DNA from: Clostridia bacterium
GTDB lineage: Bacteria > Bacillota > Clostridia > TANB77 > CAG-508
DNA length: 7,043 bases
NCBI GenBank assembly: GCA_900758165.1
Contig: CAAEQN010000021.1
Location: 1 to 7,043 of the forward strand
Direction of reading: 5' to 3'
Positions 1 to 6,622 of the stretch are shown in pieces. The position numbers and the translations under genes were made by a program. Position 1 is the stretch's first letter, and every line of letters begins with the position of its first letter. Under the pieces are notes generated by a model. That model ran no database searches and was not told the origin of the DNA. It was given only the letters and a program-made list of their open reading frames with translations.

Positions 1-7
1 CTTTCAT
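1..7 (-). CDS. 5' end of a divergent gene (partial, start codon only)
   Basis: On the minus strand an ATG lies at 7..5 and is followed by AAA and G, so only Met-Lys and one further base are inside the window. The start is supported by a consensus Shine-Dalgarno sequence (AAGGAGG, minus strand, 19..13) five bases upstream of the ATG. The product cannot be identified. Because it is divergent from the beta-propeller gene and shares a short, repeat-containing intergenic region with it, the two may be co-regulated or one may encode a regulator. That is inference from layout only. Confidence 0.6.
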
Positions 8-26
8 TATTACCTCCTTAATGGAG

Positions 27-55
27 ATAATATAACTTTATTATGACATAATCAA
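27..55 (-). promoter_or_regulatory. Putative sigma-A promoter for the divergent left-edge gene
   Basis: On the minus strand a -35-like TTGATT (55..50) and a -10-like TATTAT (32..27) are separated by 17 bases. Transcription would begin near position 20, leaving only about 13 bases before the ATG and placing the ribosome binding site at the extreme 5' end of the RNA. The 13-bp palindrome at 40..52 overlaps the -35 and the spacer, so a bound protein would block this promoter. In such AT-rich DNA, chance promoter matches are common. Confidence 0.4.
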
Positions 56-83
56 ATAATAATTTTACTATGACATTATCAAA
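40..83. promoter_or_regulatory. Candidate operator: 13-bp palindrome plus a second related copy
   Basis: Positions 40..52 read ATTATG-A-CATAAT, a perfect inverted repeat with 6-bp arms around one central base. The 15-mer TATGACATAATCAAA at 42..56 recurs as TATGACATTATCAAA at 69..83 with a single mismatch, 27 bp apart. That is between two and three helical turns. The repeats sit between divergent start codons and overlap the presumed leftward promoter. This pattern is typical of binding sites for a dimeric helix-turn-helix repressor, but the regulator is not identifiable here. Confidence 0.45.
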
Positions 84-111
84 AATTAATTACAATTTTT
101 ATAAAATTATG

Positions 112-139
112 TTGAAAAATTATTATTAAATGATATAAT
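112..139 (+). promoter_or_regulatory. Sigma-A-type promoter of the beta-propeller operon
   Basis: A -35-like TTGAAA (112..117) is followed after 16 bases by a perfect TATAAT -10 (134..139). Transcription would start around 146, giving a leader of about 19 bases that contains the ribosome binding site AGGAGGGGG at 151..159. The position and quality fit a housekeeping promoter for the two genes downstream. Confidence 0.6.
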
Positions 140-164
140 AAAAACAATAAAGGAGGGGGATTTT

Positions 165-2180
165 GTGAAAAACAAAAAAATACTTGTATGGCTTATAATA
201 ATTGTGCTAGTATTAGCAGTAATTTTATGTGCCTTTTTTTCTTTTAAAAAGAAGGAAGACAAACTTGTTTCCGTCAAATCAGAAAAAGAATTAATGAAAA
301 TATATGAAGGAGAATCTAATTACAATAATGATGTATTTTTGAGAATTCTTACTTTTCCAATATATGGATTAGGATCTATTATTGGTGGAAGCCCTAAATT
401 AATAGACTATTCAGGAGGAGTGATGGATGCTGAAATAACGACTACTAATTCTTTGTCTGATCAAAATACTGTAAAAGGTAATACTACAAAAGAACATTCT
501 ACAACAAATATTCAAGTAGAAAATGTTGATGAAGCTGATATAACAAAAACAGATGGAGATTTTATTTATTCTATTTCAGAAGACAAAGTAATTATTACAA
601 ATGTTGAAGATGCAACAAATCCAAAAATAGAAACAAGAATAGAGTCAACAGAAGATGATTATATTCCTGTGGATTTATTACTTTATGGAGATAAATTGGT
701 AGTAATTGCTGAAAAATATATTAATTATAATAAATCAAATACTCTTGTAAATGTTTATGATATATCTTCAAAATCAATGCCAAAGCTAAAAGAAACATAT
801 ACATTACACGAAAAATATTACACTTCAAGATGCATTAATGGAAAATTATTTGTAATATCTTCTGGAAAATTAAGAAAAGAAAATAATAAAATAGATATCT
901 ACTATAATGAAAACAATAAAGAAAAGAAAATAGAACTTTCTAATATACAATATTTAACAAAAGTTAAATCTAGAGATAATACTATAATTTCAAGTTTAGA
1001 TTTAAATAAAGATGAAGGAGTGAAAGTAAATTCATATTTATTTAATGTAAAAAATGCATATATTTCAGAAAAAAATATGTATTTGTTAAATGAAAAATAT
1101 GAAGAAGATGAATCTGAAGATTTAGGATTTTTGATAAAAAAAATATTTGGACTTAAAGGAATAATAGGATTCTTTTCAGAAATAAATAACTATGACTATG
1201 ATTATAATTATGATAAGTATACACAAATATATAAATTTAATATAAATGATAATGGAACAATAAAATTTAATAACGAAACAAAAGTAAAAGGAACAACTAT
1301 AAATCAATTTTCTTTAGATGAATACAATGATAATTTGAGAATTGGACTTTATACTAGAAAAGGATCAAGAGTAGTTGTATTTGATAAGAGTTTAAATCAA
1401 CTTGGAGAAACAGATTACCTTTCTGAAGGAGAAAAAATGTATTCTACAAGATTTGTAGGAAATAAAGCTTATATGGTAACATATAAAAACACAGATCCAT
1501 TATATGTAATAGATTTAAGCAATCCTAAAGAACCTACTGTACTTGGCAAGTTGAAAATACCAGGATATAGCACATACCTACAACCTTATGATGACACACA
1601 TATAATAGGAATAGGAATGCAAACCGAAGAGAAGACTAATAGAAATTCAATGGGCAAAGTAATTAGTACAAGAGCTGTAATTACTGGTATGAAAATGGCT
1701 CTATTTGATGTATCTGATGTAAATAACCCAATTCAAATTTCTCAAACTTTAATAGGAGATAGTAGGACTACATCTGCAATACTTACTAACCATAAAGCTT
1801 TGCTATTCTCTGCAGAAAAGGGAATAATTGCAATACCTGTAAATAACTATAATGAGGACTTTGAAGTATCTTCTTCAACTTCTGACATTTCGACTATGGT
1901 AAATTCCTATGTAAATGAAAGTGAAAATTATATTTCTGAAGGATATTTTGTATATGATATAAATCTAAAAGATGGATTTAAATTAAAAGGTGTAATTACA
2001 CATGAAAATAATAATACTGTTAAAAACTATAATAGTTATTATATGAAAAATACAAGCAAGCTATTAAGAGGAATGTGGATAGAAGATAAATTATATACAA
2101 TTTCAGAGAATATGCTAAAAGTAAATAGATTAGATAATTTAGAGGAAATAGCAAAATTAAATATAAAGGAGGAAAAGTAG
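165..2180 (+). CDS. Membrane-anchored beta-propeller domain protein (Beta_propel / COG4880-like)
   Basis: The 671-aa product starts with a short basic stretch (MKNKK) and a hydrophobic helix at about residues 7-27. The rest should therefore be tethered outside the membrane, or secreted if the helix is cleaved. The family signature STTNIQVENVDEADITKTDG lies at residues 112-131, followed by repeated beta-rich units. Other recognisable blocks are DPLYVIDLSNPKEP and GYSTYLQPYDDTHIIGIGMQ (about 440-487), ALFDVSDVNNP near 510, and the closing LLRGMWIEDKLYTISENMLK near 633-652. These match my recollection of secreted proteins with a C-terminal beta-propeller domain. The length is normal for the family. 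A Tyr/Asp/Asn-rich stretch (NNYDYDYNYDKY, about 341-352) looks like a low-complexity surface loop. The GTG start is chosen because AGGAGGGGG sits at correct spacing and the signal anchor begins immediately. The biological role of the family is not established; an envelope interaction or scaffold role is inference. Confidence 0.85.
   Translation: MKNKKILVWLIIIVLVLAVILCAFFSFKKKEDKLVSVKSEKELMKIYEGESNYNNDVFLRILTFPIYGLGSIIGGSPKLIDYSGGVMDAEITTTNSLSDQNTVKGNTTKEHSTTNIQVENVDEADITKTDGDFIYSISEDKVIITNVEDATNPKIETRIESTEDDYIPVDLLLYGDKLVVIAEKYINYNKSNTLVNVYDISSKSMPKLKETYTLHEKYYTSRCINGKLFVISSGKLRKENNKIDIYYNENNKEKKIELSNIQYLTKVKSRDNTIISSLDLNKDEGVKVNSYLFNVKNAYISEKNMYLLNEKYEEDESEDLGFLIKKIFGLKGIIGFFSEINNYDYDYNYDKYTQIYKFNINDNGTIKFNNETKVKGTTINQFSLDEYNDNLRIGLYTRKGSRVVVFDKSLNQLGETDYLSEGEKMYSTRFVGNKAYMVTYKNTDPLYVIDLSNPKEPTVLGKLKIPGYSTYLQPYDDTHIIGIGMQTEEKTNRNSMGKVISTRAVITGMKMALFDVSDVNNPIQISQTLIGDSRTTSAILTNHKALLFSAEKGIIAIPVNNYNEDFEVSSSTSDISTMVNSYVNESENYISEGYFVYDINLKDGFKLKGVITHENNNTVKNYNSYYMKNTSKLLRGMWIEDKLYTISENMLKVNRLDNLEEIAKLNIKEEK
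2165..2172 (+). promoter_or_regulatory. Ribosome binding site inside the end of the beta-propeller gene
   Basis: AAAGGAGG overlaps the last codons of the upstream gene (encoding Lys-Glu-Glu) and lies eight bases before the ATG at 2181. It fixes the start of the downstream gene. With the directly abutting stop and start codons, it suggests translational coupling. Confidence 0.7.
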
Positions 2181-2459
2181 ATGAGTGAAGAGAAAATACA
2201 AGAAGAAGTAAAAGAGAAAAATAAATCAGGTATGTGCATTGCTGCATTAACATTAGGAATTGTATCAATAGTTTTAAACTGGTTTTGGTATATAAGTTTG
2301 CCAGCAGGAATACTAGCAATAGTATTTGGCGCAAAAACTACAAAAAAATTAGGAAGCAAATTAGGAAAAGCAGGATTAATAACTGGAATAATTGGAGTTT
2401 CACTATGTGTATTTGCTTACATTACAGTTGTTTTACTAGCTGTACTTTCTAGTTTATAA
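2181..2459 (+). CDS. Small two-helix membrane protein, DUF4190-like
   Basis: The 92-aa product has a charged cytoplasmic-looking N-terminus (residues 1-15, Glu/Lys-rich). A first hydrophobic hairpin-like segment follows (about 18-50, including ALTLGIVSIVLNWFW and LPAGILAIVFGA), then a basic linker (TTKKLGSKLGK, 53-63) and a second helix (about 64-90). The order 'AALTLGIVSIVL ... GILAIVFGA ... GKAGLITGIIGV' matches the pattern I recall for DUF4190, a small domain of unknown function in Gram-positive membrane proteins. Its ATG directly follows the TAG of the beta-propeller gene, so the two are almost certainly one transcript. It may help place or partner that protein in the membrane, but this is inference. 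Confidence 0.75.
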   Translation: MSEEKIQEEVKEKNKSGMCIAALTLGIVSIVLNWFWYISLPAGILAIVFGAKTTKKLGSKLGKAGLITGIIGVSLCVFAYITVVLLAVLSSL

Positions 2460-2492
2460 TATAAAAATAATAAAGGTTAACAATTTTTATAG

Positions 2493-2584
2493 AGTATATA
2501 TTTTTTATAATTTAGATATATGTTTTTGAATATAGAAAAAATATTTTAAGAACAATGTTAAATCATAGATAAAAAATATATACT
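2493..2584. repeat. 16-bp perfect inverted repeat with an inner hairpin; possible terminator or structured RNA
   Basis: AGTATATATTTTTTAT (2493..2508) is exactly complementary in reverse to ATAAAAAATATATACT (2569..2584), enclosing 60 bases. Inside the loop, 2521..2554 can form a second hairpin: TGTTTTTGAA pairs with TTTTAAGAACA-type sequence, with two G-U pairs and a small bulge. The right arm runs into six T residues (2584..2589). On the plus strand it could act as a weak intrinsic terminator for the beta-propeller operon. The stem is almost wholly A-T, so it is far weaker than a normal terminator. A chance origin in low-complexity DNA is possible, although 16 exact pairs is long. Confidence 0.45.
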
Positions 2585-2673
2585 TTTTTGTATGTTTCTT
2601 AATAATACTTGTAATAAATTTACTTTAATAAAATAAAAAACATATTGAAATGTAATAAATTTGGCAATATAGC

Positions 2674-2702
2674 TTGTTTATCTTAAAAATAAATTATATA
2701 AT
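2674..2702 (+). promoter_or_regulatory. Sigma-A-type promoter of the gatC-kinase-gatA-gatB operon
   Basis: A -35-like TTGTTT (2674..2679) and a perfect TATAAT -10 (2697..2702) are separated by exactly 17 bases. The start of transcription would be near 2709, giving a short leader of about 20 bases with AAAGGAG at 2715..2721, eight bases ahead of the gatC ATG. The short leader leaves no room for a T-box or other long leader element downstream of this promoter. Confidence 0.65.
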
Positions 2703-2729
2703 ATAAAAGCAAAGAAAGGAGTTTTAACT

Positions 2730-3017
2730 ATGAAAGTTAGTAAAGAAGAATTATTACATATAGCTAAACTTGCGGATTTAGAATTAAAAGAAGAGGAAAC
2801 AGAAGATTATTTAAAAAATTTGCAAGAAATATTAAATTTTGCAGAAGTTGTTAATAAAGCTCCAATAGACGGTTTAGAAGAAACTATAGGAGTTAATGAG
2901 AATTGCAATGTATTTAGAAAAGATGAAGTAAAAGTTTTTGAAAATCATGAGGGACTTTTAAAAAATGCTCCTGAAAAAGAGAGAGAAATGTTTAAAATAC
3001 CAAAAGTAATGCAATAA
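2730..3017 (+). CDS. gatC: Aspartyl/glutamyl-tRNA amidotransferase subunit C
   Basis: The 95-aa length is typical for GatC. This small subunit wraps around the GatA-GatB interface and stabilises the heterotrimer in the cytoplasm. Family features are visible in order: the N-terminal helix with HIAKLADLELKEEE (residues 11-24), the ILNFAEVVNKAPIDGLEET region (about 34-52), the FRKDEV motif (62-67), and the C-terminal LLKNAPEKE...FKIPKV block (about 76-93) that closes most GatC proteins. The start has an AAAGGAG site eight bases upstream. It is the first gene of the operon. Its stop is followed after 20 bases by the kinase-like gene rather than directly by gatA, which is unusual. Confidence 0.95.
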   Translation: MKVSKEELLHIAKLADLELKEEETEDYLKNLQEILNFAEVVNKAPIDGLEETIGVNENCNVFRKDEVKVFENHEGLLKNAPEKEREMFKIPKVMQ

Positions 3018-3037
3018 ATAAATAGAGGTGAAAATAA

Positions 3038-3619
3038 ATGTCAAATTCAAAAATAATAATTGTAGAAGGTGCCCAAGGTGCAGGAAAAACAACAATGACT
3101 GATTATATAAGACATGTAATTCCATATACAAATTTGTATAGATTAAGTGGAACTGCAGATTCAACACCAACTGGTAGAGTAAAATCAGAAAAAATGTATA
3201 TAGATTTAGTAGACTATATAGAAAAACTTCAAAATATGAGTATTAATCTACTATTTGATAGAACTTTTTTTACAGAGGAAATTTATTGTCGACTAGGGTT
3301 TAAAGAATATACATTTAGCGATATATATGAAAAATTACTAGACAGACTTGCAAATATGGATTTTGATATCTATTATATTACATTATATTTAAGTGATGAG
3401 GACGAATTTGAGAAAAGATTAAACAGAGCAGGAAAGGCAAAAAATGCTTATGCAAAGTTTAACAAGCAAAGCAGTATAAATCAACAAAATGCATATTTAA
3501 AAATGGCAGATCAAATAGCTGAAAAATATCCTAATATAAATGTTGTTAAAATAGATAATTGCAGAGAAGAACGAGTTGTAAAAGAAGAAATAAAAAATAT
3601 GCTTCAATGGAAAGATTAG
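3038..3619 (+). CDS. P-loop nucleoside/nucleotide kinase-like protein (thymidylate or deoxynucleoside kinase superfamily)
   Basis: The 193-aa product begins with a beta strand and a clear Walker A motif, GAQGAGKTT (residues 11-19), which binds ATP. A buried strand followed by Asp-Arg (LLFDRTFFTEEIYCR, residues 71-85; D74-R75) matches the DR(Y/S/T) motif of thymidylate and deoxynucleoside kinases. That motif's arginine contacts the phosphate or substrate. A second hydrophobic strand (IYYITLYLS, 111-119) leads into a basic lid-like segment (EKRLNRAGKAKNAYAK, 125-140), and the protein ends with the VVKIDN strand and a helix. The length fits a complete small nucleotide kinase. The substrate cannot be decided: canonical Tmk would usually show a stronger DRY motif and FEG-type start, and dCK/dGK-type enzymes also fit loosely. 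GAGGTG at 3025..3030 supports the start. The gene lies between gatC and gatA with gaps of 20 and 21 bases, so it is co-transcribed with the amidotransferase genes. Confidence 0.75.
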   Translation: MSNSKIIIVEGAQGAGKTTMTDYIRHVIPYTNLYRLSGTADSTPTGRVKSEKMYIDLVDYIEKLQNMSINLLFDRTFFTEEIYCRLGFKEYTFSDIYEKLLDRLANMDFDIYYITLYLSDEDEFEKRLNRAGKAKNAYAKFNKQSSINQQNAYLKMADQIAEKYPNINVVKIDNCREERVVKEEIKNMLQWKD

Positions 3620-3640
3620 TAAATATACAGGAGGACAGAG

Positions 3641-5101
3641 ATGGAAGATATTACAAGACTTACAGTACATGAACTTGTAGAAAAATTAGACAAAAAAGAA
3701 TTGACTTCAGAAGAAATTATAAATGCTTATAAAGAAAGAATTGAGAATAAAGAGACAGAAGTACAAGCTTTTATAACTACTACATTGGAAGATGCAGAGA
3801 AAGAAGCAAAAAAAATAGATTCAAATCCAAGAAAAGGTAAATTAGCAGGTATTCCAATAGGAATAAAGGATAATTTATGTACAAATGGAGTAAAGACAAC
3901 TTGTGCTTCTAAAATGCTTGAAAACTTTATTGCACCTTATGATGCAACAGTTGTAGAGAAACTAAAGGAAGAACAAATAATAAGTCTGGGAAAACTAAAC
4001 ATGGATGAATTTGCTATGGGAAGCTCAACAGAAAATTCAGCTATAAAAATAACGCACAACCCATGGAATTTAAATAAGGTACCGGGTGGATCATCTGGTG
4101 GCTCTGCAGCAGCAGTTGCAGCGGATTTAGTGCCATGGGCGCTTGGATCAGATACAGGCGGATCTATTCGTGAGCCAGCATCTTTTTGCGGTGTAGTAGG
4201 ATTAAAACCTACTTATGGATTAGTATCAAGATATGGTTTAGTAGCATTTGCATCATCATTAGATCAGGTTGGACCTATCACAAAGGATGTAAAAGATTGT
4301 GCTATGCTATTAAATGTAATAGCAGGACATGATGAAAAGGACTCAACATCATATAATAAAGAAAAAGTAGATTATACTTCAAGTTTAAAAAATGACGTAA
4401 GAGGACTTAAGATAGGTGTTCCAAAAGAATTTTTTGGAGAAGGAATAAATGGAGAAGTAAAAGCAAAATTAGAAGAAGCGATAGAAATATACAAAAAGAT
4501 GGGAGCAATAGTAGAGGAATGTTCTTTAGATGTTTCTAAATATGCTTTAGCAACTTATTACATAATTGCGTGTGCTGAAGCAAGTTCTAATTTGGGAAGA
4601 TTTGATGGAATCCGTTATGGATATAGAGCAAAAGATTACAAAGACTTAAATGATCTATTTAGAAAATCAAGAAGTGAAGGATTTGGACCAGAAGTAAAAA
4701 GAAGAATAATACTTGGAACTTATGTGTTATCTTCTGGATACTATGATGCATATTATAAAAAAGCTCAACAAGTTCGTACTTTTGTAAGAAAAGAATTTGA
4801 GAAAAATTTTGAAAAATATGATGTATTGTTAACACCAGTAGTACCAACAACAGCATTTGATATTGGTTCAAAGACAAGTAATCCTTTAGAAATGTATCTA
4901 GCAGATATTTGCACAGTTTCTATAAATGTTGCAGGAGTTCCAGCAATATCTGTTCCATGTGGAGTAGATAAGCAAGGAATGCCAATAGGTATGCAATTAA
5001 TAGGAAATAAGTTCCAAGAAGAAACAATATTAAATGCGGCATATACATTTGAACAGGAAACAAAATTCAGAGAGAAATATAGACCGGAATTTAAGAAATA
5101 G
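3641..5101 (+). CDS. gatA: Glutamyl/aspartyl-tRNA amidotransferase subunit A (amidase)
   Basis: This 486-aa amidase-signature protein hydrolyses glutamine (or asparagine) to release ammonia, which is channelled to GatB for amidation of mischarged Glu-tRNA(Gln) or Asp-tRNA(Asn). The Ser-cisSer-Lys catalytic triad is intact: Lys76 in IPIGIKDN (71-78), cis-Ser151 in GGSSGGSAAA (149-158), and nucleophile Ser175 in SDTGGSIREPA (170-180). I numbered these by matching the known K79/S154/S178 of Staphylococcus aureus GatA. Later family blocks include GLKPTYGLVSRYGLVAFASSLDQVGP (from 187), the RRIILGTYVLSSGYYDAYYKKAQ region (about 355-377), and the C-terminal GMPIGMQLIG. AGGAGG at 3629..3634 lies six bases before the ATG. 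The length is normal and nothing looks damaged. The signature region (about 4080-4210) is less AT-rich than its surroundings, as expected for conserved Gly/Ala/Ser codons. Confidence 0.97.
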   Translation: MEDITRLTVHELVEKLDKKELTSEEIINAYKERIENKETEVQAFITTTLEDAEKEAKKIDSNPRKGKLAGIPIGIKDNLCTNGVKTTCASKMLENFIAPYDATVVEKLKEEQIISLGKLNMDEFAMGSSTENSAIKITHNPWNLNKVPGGSSGGSAAAVAADLVPWALGSDTGGSIREPASFCGVVGLKPTYGLVSRYGLVAFASSLDQVGPITKDVKDCAMLLNVIAGHDEKDSTSYNKEKVDYTSSLKNDVRGLKIGVPKEFFGEGINGEVKAKLEEAIEIYKKMGAIVEECSLDVSKYALATYYIIACAEASSNLGRFDGIRYGYRAKDYKDLNDLFRKSRSEGFGPEVKRRIILGTYVLSSGYYDAYYKKAQQVRTFVRKEFEKNFEKYDVLLTPVVPTTAFDIGSKTSNPLEMYLADICTVSINVAGVPAISVPCGVDKQGMPIGMQLIGNKFQEETILNAAYTFEQETKFREKYRPEFKK

Positions 5102-5170
5102 AATGGAAAAAGAAAAATTTAAATGGTTATAGGATGTCCAGAAAACCTAAATAAATGAAAAGGAAGAATA

Positions 5171-6622
5171 ATGATGTCAAAAGAAGATTATGAGGTTGTA
5201 ATAGGACTTGAAGTTCATGCAGAACTTTCAACTAAAACAAAGATATTTTGCAGTTGTTCTACAGAATTTGGAGCACAGCCAAATGTACATACATGTCCAA
5301 TTTGTATGGCAATGCCAGGAACACTTCCTGTATTAAACGGGAAAGTTGTAGAATATGCAGTAAAAGCAGGTTTAGCCACAAATTGCTCAATTGCAAAAGA
5401 GAGCAAGAACGATAGAAAAAATTATTTTTATCCAGACTTACCAAAATCGTATCAAATATCACAATTTGATAAACCACTTTGCAATAATGGATTTATAGAG
5501 ATAGAAGATGACAAAGGAAATAGTAAAAAGGTTAGAATTTTAAGAATTCATATAGAAGAGGATGCTGGAAAATTAAATCATAACGAATTCAGCGGAGGAA
5601 GTTTAGTTGATTTAAATAGAGCTGGAGTTCCATTAATAGAAATAGTTTCAAAACCAGATTTAAGGTCTGTTGGAGAAGCAGATAGATATTTAAAAAAATT
5701 AAAATCAATACTTGAATATATAGAAGTATCAGACTGTAAAATGCAAGAAGGATCTTTTAGAGCAGATGTAAATGTATCAGTACACAAGAAAGGTACTCCT
5801 TTTGGAACTCGTACAGAAATGAAAAATATGAATTCATTTAAATCTATTTCAAGAGCTATAGAATATGAAGTGACAAGGCAAATTGAAGTAGTAGAAAATG
5901 GAGGAAACGTAGAGCAAGAGACTTTAAGATGGGATGATGTATCTGGAAAAACATTTTCAATGAGAAATAAAGAAGATGCTCAAGACTATAGATATTTTCC
6001 AGAACCAGATTTAGTTGCAATTAGGTTATCTGATGAGTATGTTGAAAGCATAAGAAAAACATTACCAGAGCTTCCAGAAAGCAGAAGATCAAGATACATG
6101 GAAGAGTACAAGTTGTCTGAAAAGGACGCAAGATTACTTACAGCTTCTAAATATTTTTCAAACTTGTTTGAAGATGCAGAAAAAATATGCAAAAATGCAA
6201 AAGCAGTTGCAAACTGGATATTATCAGACATTTCTCGTATATTAAATGAGGAAGAATTAGAGCCAGAGCACATTCCATTTACAGGAGCTGAACTTGCTAG
6301 CCTAATAGAATTAATAGACAAGGGAACAATAAGCTCTGCAATAGGTAAAAAAGTGCTTGAAGAAATGTTTGCAGAAGATACCAAAACACGTAATCCGGAA
6401 GAAATAATAAAAGCAAAAGGTTGGATACAAATTTCTGATGAAGGTGCGATAAGAGAAGTCGTAATGCAAGTGTTAGAAGCAAATCCACAATCAATAGCAG
6501 ATTATAAAGCAGGAAAAGACAGAGCATTAGGATTTTTAGTAGGACAAGCAATGAAACAAACTAAAGGAAAAGCAAACCCACAAATGCTTAACAAAATGTT
6601 TATAGAAGAGCTAAAAAAATAA
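5171..6622 (+). CDS. gatB: Aspartyl/glutamyl-tRNA amidotransferase subunit B (kinase/amidotransferase)
   Basis: The 483-aa subunit binds the mischarged tRNA, activates its Glu or Asp side chain with ATP and transfers ammonia delivered from GatA. The GLEVHAEL motif (residues 12-19) supplies Glu14 and His16, which match metal-binding E10/H12 of S. aureus GatB. HIEEDAGK (127-134) supplies further acidic catalytic residues. A four-cysteine zinc-knuckle pattern is complete (C27, C29, C42, C45 in FCSC...CPIC); some GatB proteins have lost it. Other blocks are FYPDLPKSYQISQFDKP (86-102), FRADVNVSV (196-204), RTEMKNMNSF (214-223) and DYRYFPEPDL (272-281). The C-terminal part is the YqeY-like tRNA-binding tail, ending with GFLVGQAMKQTKGKANP. 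Two ATGs are adjacent (5171 and 5174). The AGGAAG site at 5161..5166 is better spaced for the second, so the native product may be one residue shorter. The 69-base gap after gatA is the longest inside the operon. Confidence 0.97.
   Translation: MMSKEDYEVVIGLEVHAELSTKTKIFCSCSTEFGAQPNVHTCPICMAMPGTLPVLNGKVVEYAVKAGLATNCSIAKESKNDRKNYFYPDLPKSYQISQFDKPLCNNGFIEIEDDKGNSKKVRILRIHIEEDAGKLNHNEFSGGSLVDLNRAGVPLIEIVSKPDLRSVGEADRYLKKLKSILEYIEVSDCKMQEGSFRADVNVSVHKKGTPFGTRTEMKNMNSFKSISRAIEYEVTRQIEVVENGGNVEQETLRWDDVSGKTFSMRNKEDAQDYRYFPEPDLVAIRLSDEYVESIRKTLPELPESRRSRYMEEYKLSEKDARLLTASKYFSNLFEDAEKICKNAKAVANWILSDISRILNEEELEPEHIPFTGAELASLIELIDKGTISSAIGKKVLEEMFAEDTKTRNPEEIIKAKGWIQISDEGAIREVVMQVLEANPQSIADYKAGKDRALGFLVGQAMKQTKGKANPQMLNKMFIEELKK

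Larger units (their letters stand above)
2460..2729. other. 270-bp intergenic region between the DUF4190-like gene and gatC
   Basis: No credible coding sequence is visible. In order it contains a weak AT-only inverted repeat just after the upstream stop (ATAAAAAT at 2461..2468 and ATTTTTAT at 2483..2490), the long inverted repeat at 2493..2584, a 12-bp direct repeat TGTAATAAATTT (2610..2621 and 2651..2662), and the gatC promoter. I see no T-box specifier/antiterminator pattern and no recognisable riboswitch. No GC-rich terminator separates the two operons. Confidence 0.7.

Noticed and set aside
232..240. Run of T residues in the signal-anchor region of the beta-propeller gene as a possible frameshift site
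   Set aside because: The reading frame continues cleanly through it, and both the anchor and the downstream domain are in the same frame. Nothing suggests programmed slippage or phase variation.
2020..2359. Long minus-strand reading frames opposite the 3' end of the beta-propeller gene and the DUF4190-like gene
   Set aside because: They are antisense shadows: Leu/Phe/Ser-rich, without ribosome binding sites, and overlapping plus-strand genes that have family motifs.
2460..2729. T-box or amino-acid riboswitch controlling the gat operon
   Set aside because: No T-box motif (TGGNACCGCG-like) or specifier stem is visible. The best promoter lies only about 30 bases from gatC, leaving no leader for it.
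5103..5132. Nine-codon reading frame (MEKEKFKWL) between gatA and gatB
   Set aside because: It has no convincing ribosome binding site, is very short, and is built from AT-rich Lys/Glu codons expected by chance. It is not a supported gene.
5986..6384. 132-codon minus-strand reading frame inside gatB
   Set aside because: It lies wholly opposite conserved gatB sequence, has no start signal, and has a composition expected for an antisense shadow.
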